NCBI GenBank assembly: GCA_025330725.1
Contig: JAIWND010000001.1
Coordinates: 682,001-746,000, forward strand
Direction: 5' to 3'
Length of the DNA stretch: 64,000 nt
Origin: Chlamydoabsidia padenii
Lineage: Eukaryota > Mucoromycota > Mucoromycetes > Mucorales > Cunninghamellaceae
The translations under genes were made by a program, and so were the position numbers. The notes beneath the pieces were generated by a model. The model was not told the origin of the DNA, searched no databases, and saw only the letters and a list, made by a program, of their open reading frames with translations. This document shows, piece by piece, positions 11,546 through 22,518 of the stretch (position 1 is its first letter; each line of letters starts with the position of its first letter).

Positions 11546-13784
11546 GCTGCTGCTGATCGACTGAAGAGGAGTTGGTTGGTGGTACTTGATACGTATTATT
11601 GGAAGGTGATGGTGATGTTGGTGTGTTTGATGTATAGACTGGTATTGAAGGCAGTTGAATTTGAAAGGCCACCTTATGAAGTTGAGACACAGGATCCCCA
11701 AGAGCTTCGGTTACTATTGATGATGTTGGATCCATTACCATCGCACCGCTTTGAGCCCAACACCCCTTTTCCACCTTTCGAATTGTCATCACAGGACTTA
11801 CCAAGCCAGTTGTAAGACACTGCAACACCACAGGTTGATTGTAATGGACCGCTAGTTGTTCCTTTCCCGTATGATGTAAAGCCATAGCTGGTGGCGGAGG
11901 ATAATTTGTATTCGTATTAATGTTACTATTGTCGGGTGTAGGAGTTGGTAGCTGTTGAGTTCGCCGAGGATCCACAATCCAAATCACAAATGGATCCCAT
12001 ACATTAGTACGTGCCACAAAACAACAGTTACTGGCTGTATTACTGTTTTTTGCTGATGTTGACGATGACGATGGTGTTGATGCTGTTGGCTGTGATGATA
12101 CACCCAAATATTTAGTTGATACCGTTTGTGATCGAATTCGATTGAATAGGGAGATTGTCGTACCATGATGAATGCACACTATTGAGAGACACACACACAC
12201 ACAGAGAGAGAAACAAGTTTGTTAGATGATGCCGATCTGCTTTTTTATCTTATGCACTTACAATCAATGTTTTTCAAGCTTTGGCGTTTTTTGCTCGGTT
12301 TGCTGATAACCTTGATTCCTTTGCTGGCAAATGTCCCAATGTTTTCATTGTTAGGAAGCTGAATATTCACCATGACCTGGACCCGTTTCCGTTTTTCGTC
12401 TGCATCGTTAATATGGAGTTGTTTTGATACACATTTACCGACAGTAGAGGAAGAATGAAGGAAGCCACCATCAAATGGTGTGAATGAAGAAGGTAAAACA
12501 GGAGGAGGAAGAGTTGACCATTCCAAAACACCAGCTTGTTGTGTTGTTTCTCCCGAGATTTGGACCATTAATGTTGGTTGCATAGTTGTTGTTGTTGTCG
12601 CTGTTGGACTTGATGAGGAAGGTAGCTGCATACACCAGGACCCACTCAAGATAGTTGTAGGTGGAGGACATAAAAATCTAAAAGATAAATTCAATATGAC
12701 TAATCAGAGATGTTCCTTTTTTTTTTTTTTTTTCCCTTCCATTTTACCTTTTCTCCGTGCCGTAACTTTTTTGCGCTACTCGACTTGTCAAAACCATCAC
12801 AGTTCGTTCACCCGTTCGTTCACCAAGGTATTGTTGGACAAAAGATTGAATAGCATCAGAATCCATTAGTGTTGATACTTGAGGATGTTGCTGGAATGGA
12901 TGTTGATTCAATGCTGTTATAGACGAGTTTTCCTGTTTCAAACTTGTTGGAATAGATTCCAAGACAGTCGTAGTATCATTATGTGTATTCTTTTGTCGTT
13001 TCTTCTTTGGTTGTTGTTTATTATCTTCATCTTCAGTAGTTTTAGAGGTGGAATTGTTGTTTGATTCATTTGTTGTTAAGGTGCCATAAGGAGGAGGAGA
13101 AGAGGAGGAGCAAGAAGAGTCGTTGGTTGTGGATGGTGTTGTATTTGATAATAGCCAAGTAGGGACCACGTCATTAGGAGGGTTGAATAGTTCCATGTTC
13201 ATTATCATATTGTTGGTAAAATCAGAGGAAGAAGTGACAAAGGATGAAGGTGGGTGGAACTCGGCCAGCGTGTCCTTGTTACGATCAAAGTGATTGTTGG
13301 TATTAGTTTGTTGACTGGATAGTGAATGAAGATGTGCTTGTGATAGAAATCCATCAGTTTGCTGCATAGACATGGCCCGTCGATGATATTGATGAGTGGG
13401 GTGATTATGAAGATACTGTTGCTGTTCTAGTTGTCCATATTGATGCAAATGTGATAGAGCCGAAGTAAAGCCAAGGTCGTCCACTGGGTAAGCAGGTTGA
13501 TCGAACCAAGTAGGATCCATCACTCCACGTAAATCAAGTTCACCCACAGCCACAGAATGTCGCCTTGAAGATGGATTAGAGTGATTCACCGTTTGATCTT
13601 GTTGACTAGTTATATCATGACCAGGTTGGAAGAAGGATTTCAGAAGAGAATCAAAGTCCAAGGTAGAAGGTTGTTTGTTGTTGTTGTCAATCTTGGTAGC
13701 ATTATCATCCATAAACTGGCCACCATTTGTCAACGTATTACGAGAGATGAGTGTAGTTTCTTCATTTATATAGTCTTCCGACAT
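10911..13784 (-). CDS. CSL-family (RBP-J/Su(H)/Lag-1-like) transcription factor
   Basis: Three exons on the minus strand: 12748-13784, 12262-12677, 10911-12178 (2721 nt, 906 residues). The Rel-homology N-terminal DNA-binding core spans the first junction: TVMVLTSRVAQKSYGTEKR joined to FLCPPPTTILSGSWCM, the hallmark VAQKSYGxEKRFxCPPP block. The beta-trefoil domain begins LFNRIRSQTVSTKYLGV, which contacts DNA in this family. The C-terminal Rel-like domain reads PFPVVTSVSQGESTLCLWGE. A 330-residue Asn/Ser/Gln-rich disordered N-terminus and a 23-Gln tract (11487-11555, about residues 693-715, interrupting the trefoil region) are additional. Fission yeast relatives Cbf11/Cbf12 bind GTGRGAA-type sites and act in cell cycle, adhesion and lipid metabolism without Notch. 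Divergent from the secreted His/Ser protein. Confidence 0.95.
11487..11555. repeat. CAA/CAG trinucleotide repeat (23 Gln codons) in the CSL gene
   Basis: Pure TTG/CTG triplets on the plus strand, read as 23 consecutive Gln codons on the minus strand. Expected to vary in length between strains. Confidence 0.95.
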
Positions 13785-14445
13785 CGTCCAGCGAATTTGT
13801 TAAAAAAAGTTAAGGGCAAAATGTAAAAAGGGGGGAAGAAAAGAAGAAAAGAGGAAGAGGGACAAAGAAAAGTGAAACGAACCAAAATCTTTTTTTTTTT
13901 TCCTTCTCCACTTTGTGTAACTTTCTTATCGACCCACTAGAACATTTTCAAATCCAGTAACCTATTCGGCGTTTGAAAAAAATGCGGGGAGGGCCAAGAT
14001 TGTCTTCCCGCCAAAATGAAAAGATAGAATGTACCTGACTTTTTATACTATATTATAATATAATGACGATTAGCTCTTTTGAGTTTCATAAAGACATCAT
14101 AAAAATAAAGACATTCCATTACCACTGAGAAATTACAATTCAAACTTTATAATGGAAGGCATGCTTCATTTGAAATCCTTCAATTCAAGCTTAAACACCG
14201 CGGAAATTTATTTCGTGTTGCTTACTCGACAGAGTGTAATCATAGCTGATCACTATCTAAAGAATGCCCACTAATCAATCTATGATCGGATCGTAATGGA
14301 ACTATGCCAGTCAGTATTCGAAACTATTGTTCATCTCACCATTGTTATTTTGTTTAAAAAAGATATTTAAAAAGTTCAACTTCCCTCTCTCTTTTTTTTA
14401 TTTTCTTCTTCTCTCTCCATCAATTCAATTAATATTGTCATCATC
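13785..14445. promoter_or_regulatory. Divergent promoter region, CSL gene and secreted His/Ser-rich gene
   Basis: No gene. It contains TTTTCAAATCCAG at about 13948 and GGCGTTTGAAA at about 13968, variants of the repeated element, then a CT-rich leader (14380-14425) before the ATG at 14446. Confidence 0.45.
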
Positions 14446-15399
14446 ATGCGTTTCACAATCACATCTTCCATTGCTCTCTTGTGTTTGGTCAACTCTGTTT
14501 ACGGTGCTGATCTTCAACATGCATCCTCCGCTGTCGGACTTTCAACCCCAGCTCCTAGTTATAGTCATAGTCACTCTGCTTCTCACTCCCATTCTGCTCA
14601 CTCTCACTCCCACTCCCATTCTGCTCACTCTCACTCCCACTCCCATTCCCACTCTGTTTCCCACTCTAACATCCAACTTCATGCATCAAAACCTCCTACT
14701 GTTCATGTACGTGTTGGCAAACGTAACATTATCGATTTCTTCAAAAGATTGATCGACCCTAAAGCGGAAGAAGTCAAAGCAAGTGCGTCAATTTCAAATC
14801 CCGCCTTGGCCACAGGATCTGCCCATGTGTCTGCCAGCCCATCTGCAAGCTCTGCTTCTTCTGCTCCATCCTCTTTCGACAAGCGTAACTTTAAAGAACT
14901 ACTTGCCATGCTTCGAGGTGAAACGCATGCGTCCGTCTCATTATCTGCATCTGCTCACTCCTCTGCGTCTCCTTCTCATGCGTATGACAAACGTGATGCT
15001 ATGCTATCCTCCAAGGTATCTGCCTCTGCCCTGAAGAATAGTGCTTCTTCTTCTTTGAAGCCCTCTGCTTCTCATCACGCTAACCGCGCTGTTTCTAGCG
15101 TATCCTCCACTTCTCGTAAGCCATCTGCCTCTCATCATGCTTCAGCATCTGCTTCATCAAAAAAGGCAGCTTCCGCTCATCATCATGCTAAACGGCAAGT
15201 CGCTCAAAGTGCTTCTGCTTCAGTTGCTAAATCTGTTTCTGCTTCCCGATCCGCTTCGGTTTCTGCTCGTGCTATTGCCACAGCCATTCCAGTTGAAATG
15301 GCCCTTATGATGCAAGATGATCAATTCGCAGATATGCCTTGGATCAGCGACGAATTGGCTGAAAACGAATGGAAAGGTTACAACTATAACGAATACTAG
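14446..15399 (+). CDS. Secreted His/Ser-rich repeat protein with Kex2-type cleavage sites
   Basis: Single exon, 317 residues. Residues 1-20 (MRFTITSSIALLCLVNSVYG) form a clear signal peptide. Residues 39-74 are SHSHSHSAHSHS-type repeats with alternating His, likely to bind metal. Dibasic KR pairs lie at 92-93, 100-101, 146-147, 182-183 and 249-250. Two are followed by short amphipathic-looking segments of similar pattern, NIIDFFKRLIDP and NFKELLAMLRGE, and DKR occurs twice. The rest is Ala/Ser-rich (SASASA, KPSASHH). The C-terminus is acidic and aromatic (EWKGYNYNEY). This is the layout of fungal kexin-processed repeat secretory proteins, some of which release surface or signalling peptides. 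No known family recognised; peptide release is inference. Poly(A)-like AATAAA at about 15472. Confidence 0.8.
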   Translation: MRFTITSSIALLCLVNSVYGADLQHASSAVGLSTPAPSYSHSHSASHSHSAHSHSHSHSAHSHSHSHSHSVSHSNIQLHASKPPTVHVRVGKRNIIDFFKRLIDPKAEEVKASASISNPALATGSAHVSASPSASSASSAPSSFDKRNFKELLAMLRGETHASVSLSASAHSSASPSHAYDKRDAMLSSKVSASALKNSASSSLKPSASHHANRAVSSVSSTSRKPSASHHASASASSKKAASAHHHAKRQVAQSASASVAKSVSASRSASVSARAIATAIPVEMALMMQDDQFADMPWISDELAENEWKGYNYNEY

Positions 15400-15861
15400 A
15401 TCACTATCTTTATAAAAGAGTTTATCTAGTACTACCCAGAACAAGGAAATCATATTATATCTTTTTTTCAAAATAAACATACAATCTATTTTTACAAAAT
15501 TGAAATTCATGCACCTAGACATTTCAAATTCCGATACAGGGCAAAGTTCTCGAATGCGTTTGTTTTACCAAAGCAGAATAGATGACCTTGCTCATTTTTC
15601 TTTTTATATATTAGTAATTAATATTAAGTATGTTTTGTATAATCATCTTTACTATGGTCTTGGGTGTGGAAATACAAGTCTCTTCTTACCGGAAATCAGT
15701 TTTTTCTTGTTTTGCATTTTGATTTTCAAAATGTATTCAAACGACACATTATCTGCTTTTCTTCAAAGGGCACATATCTGGGTTTGAATAATTTTTAAAC
15801 AAAGAACTCCTCATTTTTTCCTCCCCGAACTCATTTCTTCCTCTTCTTCTTCTTCTTCTCC
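15400..15861. other. Intergenic
   Basis: 3' region of the secreted protein, AT-rich sequence, and a CTTCTTCTT leader (15838-15860) for the next gene. No gene seen. Confidence 0.4.
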
Positions 15862-18800
15862 ATGCCACCTCCAGCAATATTCGACAACGACATATTATGG
15901 ATCGAAACTAGTATACCTGCCATTGCAACCATATATTATCACCTTCACCTCCAAACGACACATACTATATATTGCCCCGATGATATTACAACCAATCAAG
16001 ATGATACAACCACTACACCTGTCAAACAAAGACATGTGCGCGACCTAGCTCGTGACATTCTTCGTATTATAGATTCGGTAAGGAAAACCATAAACCATAA
16101 AACAAGTTGTCACTTTTTTTTTTTAAATACATTTTTTTCTTTGAATAGAACAACTACAAGAAATTGGCACTGCACTTTATCAAACCATTAGGGGCCACCA
16201 GAATTAACGATCTTGTGCGCTTCCTTTTAAAGCGACGCTCACGGCTCACACTGTCCCACTTGACTTTACCTTGTCCAGCTATCCAACACTATTGCTTATC
16301 TGGTTGGTCCTACTCTCTCAATGAAGCTGACCTTGATTCAATTTGGCGTCGTCATTGTCGTGCAAAACCGAAACAGCAAACAGAAACCCCTTCGACACTT
16401 ATTCCAGCAATGAATACATACACAGACATGGAATTCAGTCAGCCATTTGCACTAACATGTCAAGAATACAAGAAAAAGGTAATGTAATCAATGGACCTGT
16501 TGTATACAAGCTGACTGAATTGACGTCTCTTTTTTTTGTCGTTGTTTTCATCCTTAGGCACTCTTTGTACATGTAACTCAAGATATGATACTCCTTCAAA
16601 CTAATATGGTATCTGATCTTGATGCTGATGTAAATGGGATCAAAGTATTTCAACTAAATGCAACAACACTTTTGGCTATTCAGGGTTGGTTGGATGCTGT
16701 GTCGTCGTTAACAAGGTAACCAAACGATCAAATTCATCTTCTTATATTATGCACCCCACTAACCACATTTCTTTTAGTGAAAATGGTAACTCTTTGATCT
16801 TAATTGCCAATGAAAAATCCTTTTTCACAGAGCCAGACATCATCGCACTACAAAATCTCAACATGGAAAGACAAGAACGACTATTGGCAGTCTGGCGGCA
16901 AAAGTTATGGCAAGCAATAGAAGTGATGGTGACCAATCTACCTATTTATCTCTTACTCGACCGTTTTACGGCCTCAACAACACTCTCTGATAATCTGGCT
17001 TGGCTTCAACAAAGACACCATATATGTATTGCTCACTCTATTCTACTGTCATGGAAACCTTACTGTCCTACTGGTGACCATCATCTTGTACCCGATCAAT
17101 TGAAACAGGTGGTTTTAACTTGTAATGCAAAATACGATCGCCCTAAATGGAAAATGGAATTGTAAGTTGAATGGAAACAATGGGTGCTTAAAAGTTACTC
17201 ACCTTGATCTCACTTTTACTGTTTTGTATTTTTAGTATAGATCTTTTACAAAAAGTGAACACTGTTCCTTATACCGATCCACTACATGTTATATCTCCTG
17301 GAAAACTGTAAGATAGCAAATCAAGTCAAATCAAATCAAATCTACTTTATCCAACTTGTATTAACCTATCCTTCTCTATAAAGCAATATAGATATGTCAC
17401 CACTATCAACCATTGACCACTATACTACACCACTAGTCATTAGGAATCAGCATCCCTTCCTTCCTACAATATATGAATCTGGAGATTCATTCAACCACAG
17501 TGTATCCTCATCAGTAAGTCAACATCTCATTCATCCTAATAGCAAACATCTCATAATACTAATGAACATCTTTTGTTATTATTGTTATTGTATGACATAC
17601 AGAGTGTACAAGTGACTAATTCTTGGATCATCAATGTGCAGCAGCACCAACAGCAGCAACAAAATCAACAGGACACAAAAGAAAATGAAGAAGAGACAAT
17701 CAAGGATAACAGCAGCAGCGTGGGTGTACATGACGAAGACCAATTGGATGAACAAGGTGAAGGTGAAAAAAGCGATTTGGAGGAGGAACGAGCTCTGGCT
17801 TTGGAAAATCTGGCAGATTCTCTCGATCATGATAAAGTACGGGACTACATCTCCAACTCTGGTGCGTACTCACGTGGCGAAGGTCTCTTGCATATATGGA
17901 TACTCATCGAATATTTTTGGCAAGACGAGAGCCGGCTCGTCACCATATTCGGGAAAGCAAAAGGGACCAGTGACACACCATATCAAGTTTATGCCAAGCT
18001 TGACAGGGACGATCATGATCAAGGTAGGAAAACATAAGGATTCTGATAAAAAGTGCCATTTGACCAACTTTTTTTTATTTTTATTGTAGTTATTAAAGGT
18101 GGATTTTGCAGCTGCCCTGTTGGTAAAAATGGTCGATGCAAACATGTCACCGCTCTCTTATTGCGATTCATGATCAATGTAGACGACTTTGAACCAGCTC
18201 AAGAATCAATCATCGTGCCCATGGTGGAAAAGGATCTAGTGACAAAATCATCAACACCACAAGTAGCTACACCAAATGTAACATTGAAAACACCCTCTTC
18301 AACATCAACCTCATTAAAGGTGGGGGATATACACACGAATAGCACAATAAACACACCAGAAGCAGCAGCACTACCACCAGTGGATGCATCTCTGACATCA
18401 ATGGAAACCAGCACCAAGGCAACTGACGTTAGTACCCTCGACCTTTCCGCACCAACCACCATCACACCATCGGAATCAGTAGACACCAATATTATCACGC
18501 CAAGCAATTCACTACCCCAACGTAGACGTGTATTACCTTGGTTGATGGAACAACAAAAGGTGGGTCGTGGAACGAAAAAGCAACGGACCAGCAAAGCATC
18601 AACTAGTACAACATTGTTGAATCACTCAATCAAAACAGAGAATAATCCCTCGCCATCTTCAGCGGAAACGACAAAAGCGACTACTACAACAACAAAAAAG
18701 AAACCAACAGCTAGCAAAAAGCCCCGCACCAAAAGTGACAAGGCGAAAAAGGGACCAGTATGGACGGAAGATTTTAGCGATAGTGATTCCAATTTATGGC

Positions 18801-19409
18801 ATGATGATCAAGCATCTGATACAACAAAACCAGCAAAGCGATCACCTAGAAAACGAACATACAAACAACGGAATGCGACTACTGCACCATCATACAACAT
18901 TGACGATTCGATCATGCTTTCGGACGATGACGATCCAGTGCTTGGATCAACAACAAGACTTCAGTCGAGTATGCCACCGCCAACATTATCAGCTACGGGA
19001 ACTGATATTTATATGATTTCCGAAGATGAAGACACTGATAACAAGGAAATCATCACAGGAAGCTACGTATATACACCAGCGTCCTTTATGTCGAACCAAT
19101 CACCAATCAATACTATGCAGAACTCCAGCCTTAGCTTGGTGAGAACCAGATGAACAAATTGACTTGACTCTTGATTCTAACTCCTTTCACCTCTTTTTTT
19201 AGCCCATGATAGATTTGGCACTTCTTTCAAGTAAAGCCGATGGGTCAGAAACAGAAGACGAAGACGAAGATGAAGACAAAGACGAAGACAAATACGAAAC
19301 CTTACCAAAACATCAACCGACAAGTCAACAACAACAGGATATGGAACATGATAAAACTGATTTGCCGGATTCACCCACATCTGCTTTATTTGATGAACTA
19401 GGTTTGTGA
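15862..19409 (+). CDS. SWIM zinc-finger protein with uncharacterised N-terminus
   Basis: Nine exons: 15862-16077, 16149-16478, 16558-16715, 16778-17161, 17236-17307, 17384-17513, 17603-18023, 18090-19138, 19203-19409 (2421 nt, 806 residues), phases consistent throughout. Residues 1-340 look globular (for example LARDILRIIDSNNYKKLALH, LFVHVTQDMILLQTN, LLLDRFTASTTLSDNLAWL) but I recognise no family. A SWIM motif follows near 394-407: CSCPVGKNGRCKHV (CxCx(n)CxH), preceded by VYAKLDRDDHDQVIKGGF. SWIM fingers bind DNA or protein partners. The last 380 residues are disordered, Ser/Thr- and Lys-rich, with nuclear-type basic patches (KKPRTKSDKAKK) and a final Glu/Asp repeat (ETEDEDEDEDKDEDK). A nuclear role is likely; it could be two genes if the junction at 17513/17603 is not used, but that junction is in frame. 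Confidence 0.75.
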
Positions 19410-19726
19410 AACCTTCTTGATGTACAATTATGCCAGTTGATAGATATACCCCTACTTTAGATCATGATTAATGCAAATGTGAATATGTATATAAAAATAA
19501 ACTTTATTTGTTGTTGTTTGTGATAATGATGTTTTATTGGATTGGATTAATACATTTACTATTGGGAAGGAAGGAATTGATGTGATGTATGTGTATTTGT
19601 ATGTATAGTATTTGAGGACTGTATATATGTATATGTGTGGTAAAGGATAAAAAAGGGGTCTATTCTAGTAATAAATAAACAAAGTATAATGTTACAGTAA
19701 AAAAGGTAAATGATGATCAATCTAAA
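19410..19726. terminator. Convergent 3' regions of the SWIM and MDV1-like genes
   Basis: AAAATAAA at about 19493 fits the plus-strand gene and AATAAATAAAC at 19669 lies near the MDV1-like stop. No gene. Confidence 0.4.
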
Positions 19727-22243
19727 CTACATTGCCCATAACTTTACAATCTTGTCATTGCTACCACTAGCCAGCACGTGGTTCTTATATTTGAGGGCAT
19801 TGACAGATCCAGCATGTCCTGACAGTTTGCTATGCTGGAATGATGTCCGATTATACACCTATCAAATTATATAAAAAATAAAGTGAGTGAATAAAGGTAT
19901 TCTTCCTCTTGTCGAATCAAGATTACATACATCTATATCAGTTGTGTTGGTGGTGCTAATGATCTTTCCGGAGCTAAATTGTAAACTGGACACAGGATCA
20001 GTAAAAGACAATGTATCAGACACAGATCCTGTTCGAAGATCCCAGACCTACAAGATAAAATAATGAGTGAGAGTGAGTGAATAAGGTTATTGATAAAAGG
20101 CAAAGAAGAAACAGGTTCACTTTTTTATTTTCCAATTTACCCTGACGGTTTTATCAGCGCTTCCGCTAACCAAATGTATTTCATCGAATTGCAAAGCCGT
20201 AATTGCTCCTAGTCAATGTAAAGTTCAATATATTAGTGTAAAGAATCAGCATGTATGGATCTTCTTACCTTTATGACCAGGGAGAGTTCTATGGACTTGG
20301 CCAGTACGCACTATTTGTAAAATCATCATTAGTATCAATCACACTCACTTGCATTCCACACTTACAATCCCACATTCTTAATTTCCCGTCCATGGTTCCG
20401 CTAGCCAGGGCAAAGTTCCAAAACTGAAGAGCGCCAATGTAATCGTTCGAGGGTTCAAAAAAGTTCATCTTGAGATTATCAAAGGACCAAGAATGACTAG
20501 TGGAATGTTGACTAGCCCACATAACGTCCATTGTTAAAACACAATCTTGAGTTGCCAAATCCCATAGTTTCATAGTTTTATCATTGGATCCAGATACCTA
20601 ATAGAAGAAGAAGTGAGTTGGTCAAATGTTACCTCCCCCCCCCTTTTTTTTTTCTTCCCCAGCACATACCAAATGGGAAAAGTCAGCATGCATTGCAGTG
20701 ATTTCACGTTGATGTCCATCAAACGAAGCCACACAAGCATTATCAAGGATGGGGACATCGCCAGTGTCAGGAGGGTATGATACATTTGATAAATCCCATT
20801 GTTTGACTGTTCCATCGTCTGAGCCTGTCAGTAATCGCATGTCGTCCAATTGTAAGCATCGCACCAGATTTGAATGACCTTCCAATTGTCCATAGCACCG
20901 TTCTTGACGTAAATCCCATACCCGTATAGTATCGTCTAATGAGGAGGAGACCAGTGTACCTTTCGGGTGATCAAAATCAACACAAAGGATATTACCTTCA
21001 TGACCATGGAGCGACTGTTTAAAAAAGAAGAAGTCAGATTTATGTTTATGAGCATCCCAAATTATGTTCAATCCCATCAAAAAACAACTTACTTTGAAGC
21101 ATTCCCCAAAGTCATATTCTTCATCAGATTCCTCTTCCGAGGGGTATCGTTGAGACCGAGTTGTTCCATCTAAAGAGTCACCTTGATCAGTTTCCTCCAT
21201 AATCTTTTCCGTTAGATCGTCAACTACAAAAACAAAACAAAAAGGTCAAAGTAAGATTAGTGTGTCAAAGGTATTGTTCATTTGTTTCTTTTTTTTTTTT
21301 TTTTTTTTACTTACTTTGTTGTTGGGTATGCTGTTCCTTTGTTTCCAGTTTCGTCAATTTGGCTTCAAGGACCTTTCGTTGGTTCATAAGTTCATCAATT
21401 TGCATATCTATTTGGTGGATTTCATTGCTTGTGGAAATCTATCACATGACGACAATTGTGAGTATCATGTTCCCCATTTTATATCTTTATATGTGCTTAC
21501 CATTTGCATTTCCAACCTGTCACTTTCGCGAAGTTTTCTTTCCCGTTCAAGATAGATCTGTTTCAATGAGCCAGGTTTCTCTAATAAACAAACAAACAAA
21601 CAAGTAGGGTGAGTAACAAATGAGCCCAATTCCTTTTATTTTATTTCTTACCTTCTAGTGTTTTCAATTCGATAGGTTGTTGTTTTTTCCTGCGGGCTTT
21701 TGATTTCTTTTGAGAAGACTTGTTGGATGCCAGAGAAGGATAAGTAGTGGCAAAACCTTGAAATAAGGAGAGTGTCGAAGTAGGTTCAGGAATATCGGCC
21801 TTCAGTAAGACCGAGCTTGAAGGCCAAGGATAAGAGGATGGGCTTGTTGAATTGTGCAAGACCAGTTCAGTAGACCTTCCAGATTTGTTATTGGGCGAAG
21901 TAGGTGAGGCAGAATGGCGTTGTTGTTGCTGTGCCAGTTGAATGGCCTTGACCATGGATTCACTTCGGTAGACAGGATGAGCGGCCAAAGGACTAAACAT
22001 CACCGTCGTCAAAGAATCGAGTTGAGCCATGGGTGTTGACCAATTAGGTCGAAGCCAATCGCGTGCACTGCTTGCTAAATCCACTGCCTTGTCTCGAGCT
22101 GCTGTTACCAAAGGATGTGAGGTGCCATATCGTGAGACATTACTTGTATCTAGGATGGCTGGACGAGGTCTTGAAGATGCTAGGTTGGAGGTGTCACCAC
22201 CACCTGATCGTTTACTGAAAGATTTGCTGTCTTCCTTGGCCAT
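19727..22243 (-). CDS. MDV1: WD40 mitochondrial division protein (Mdv1/Caf4-like)
   Basis: Ten exons on the minus strand: 21652-22243, 21501-21580, 21315-21438, 21093-21223, 20670-21014, 20366-20597, 20269-20310, 20141-20208, 19931-20047, 19727-19858 (1863 nt, 620 residues). The N-terminal 200 residues are Ser/Pro-rich. A coiled coil spans about 215-265 (ERKLRESDRLEMQM, IDELMNQRKVLEAKLTKLE). Then come at least six WD40 repeats: SLHGHEGNILCVDF, LEGHSNLVRCLQLDD, SFDGHQREITAMHADFSHLV, LPGHKGAITALQF, a VWDLRTGS repeat and LSGHAGSVNALKY, ending KLWAM. The long insert between repeats two and three (NVSYPPDTGDVPILDN) is seen in fungal Mdv1. In yeast Mdv1/Caf4 link Fis1 to the dynamin Dnm1 for mitochondrial and peroxisomal fission. 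The upstream in-frame start at 22408 lacks support; MAKEDSK at 22243 is preferred. Confidence 0.88.
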
Positions 22244-22518
22244 AATATAAGTAGTTTTCGTTAAAAAAGAAGAACCAGCTGACTTTAACTCCAGCAGAAT
22301 GTCAATAACGTCAAAGAGGTTATTGGTAGTGTGAGTGAGGGGATTGAAAGAAAAGAAAAAGGCAGAAATGAATAAATACAAAAATTGATATAAATCAAAA
22401 ATTGACACCCATGACGTATTTAAATCCCGCTAGTTCGATGCACCCAAAAGAAAAAAGACCTTCCCCCTTTTCTTCTCGTACTTCAATCTTTTTTTTTTAT
22501 TTTTATTAGGAAACCATC
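22244..22518. promoter_or_regulatory. Divergent promoter MDV1-like / SET-MYND gene
   Basis: 275 bp between two divergent starts. It contains ATTTAAATCCCGC at 22418-22430, a copy of the repeated GCGGGATTTRAA element, and a T-rich leader before 22519. Confidence 0.5.

Noticed and set aside
11462..11815. Poly-Asn and poly-Val frames at the CAA repeat
   Set aside because: Alternative frames of the Gln tract in the CSL gene.
14327..15034. Frames overlapping the secreted His/Ser protein
   Set aside because: Shadows of the repeat-rich coding exon; no signal or domain of their own.
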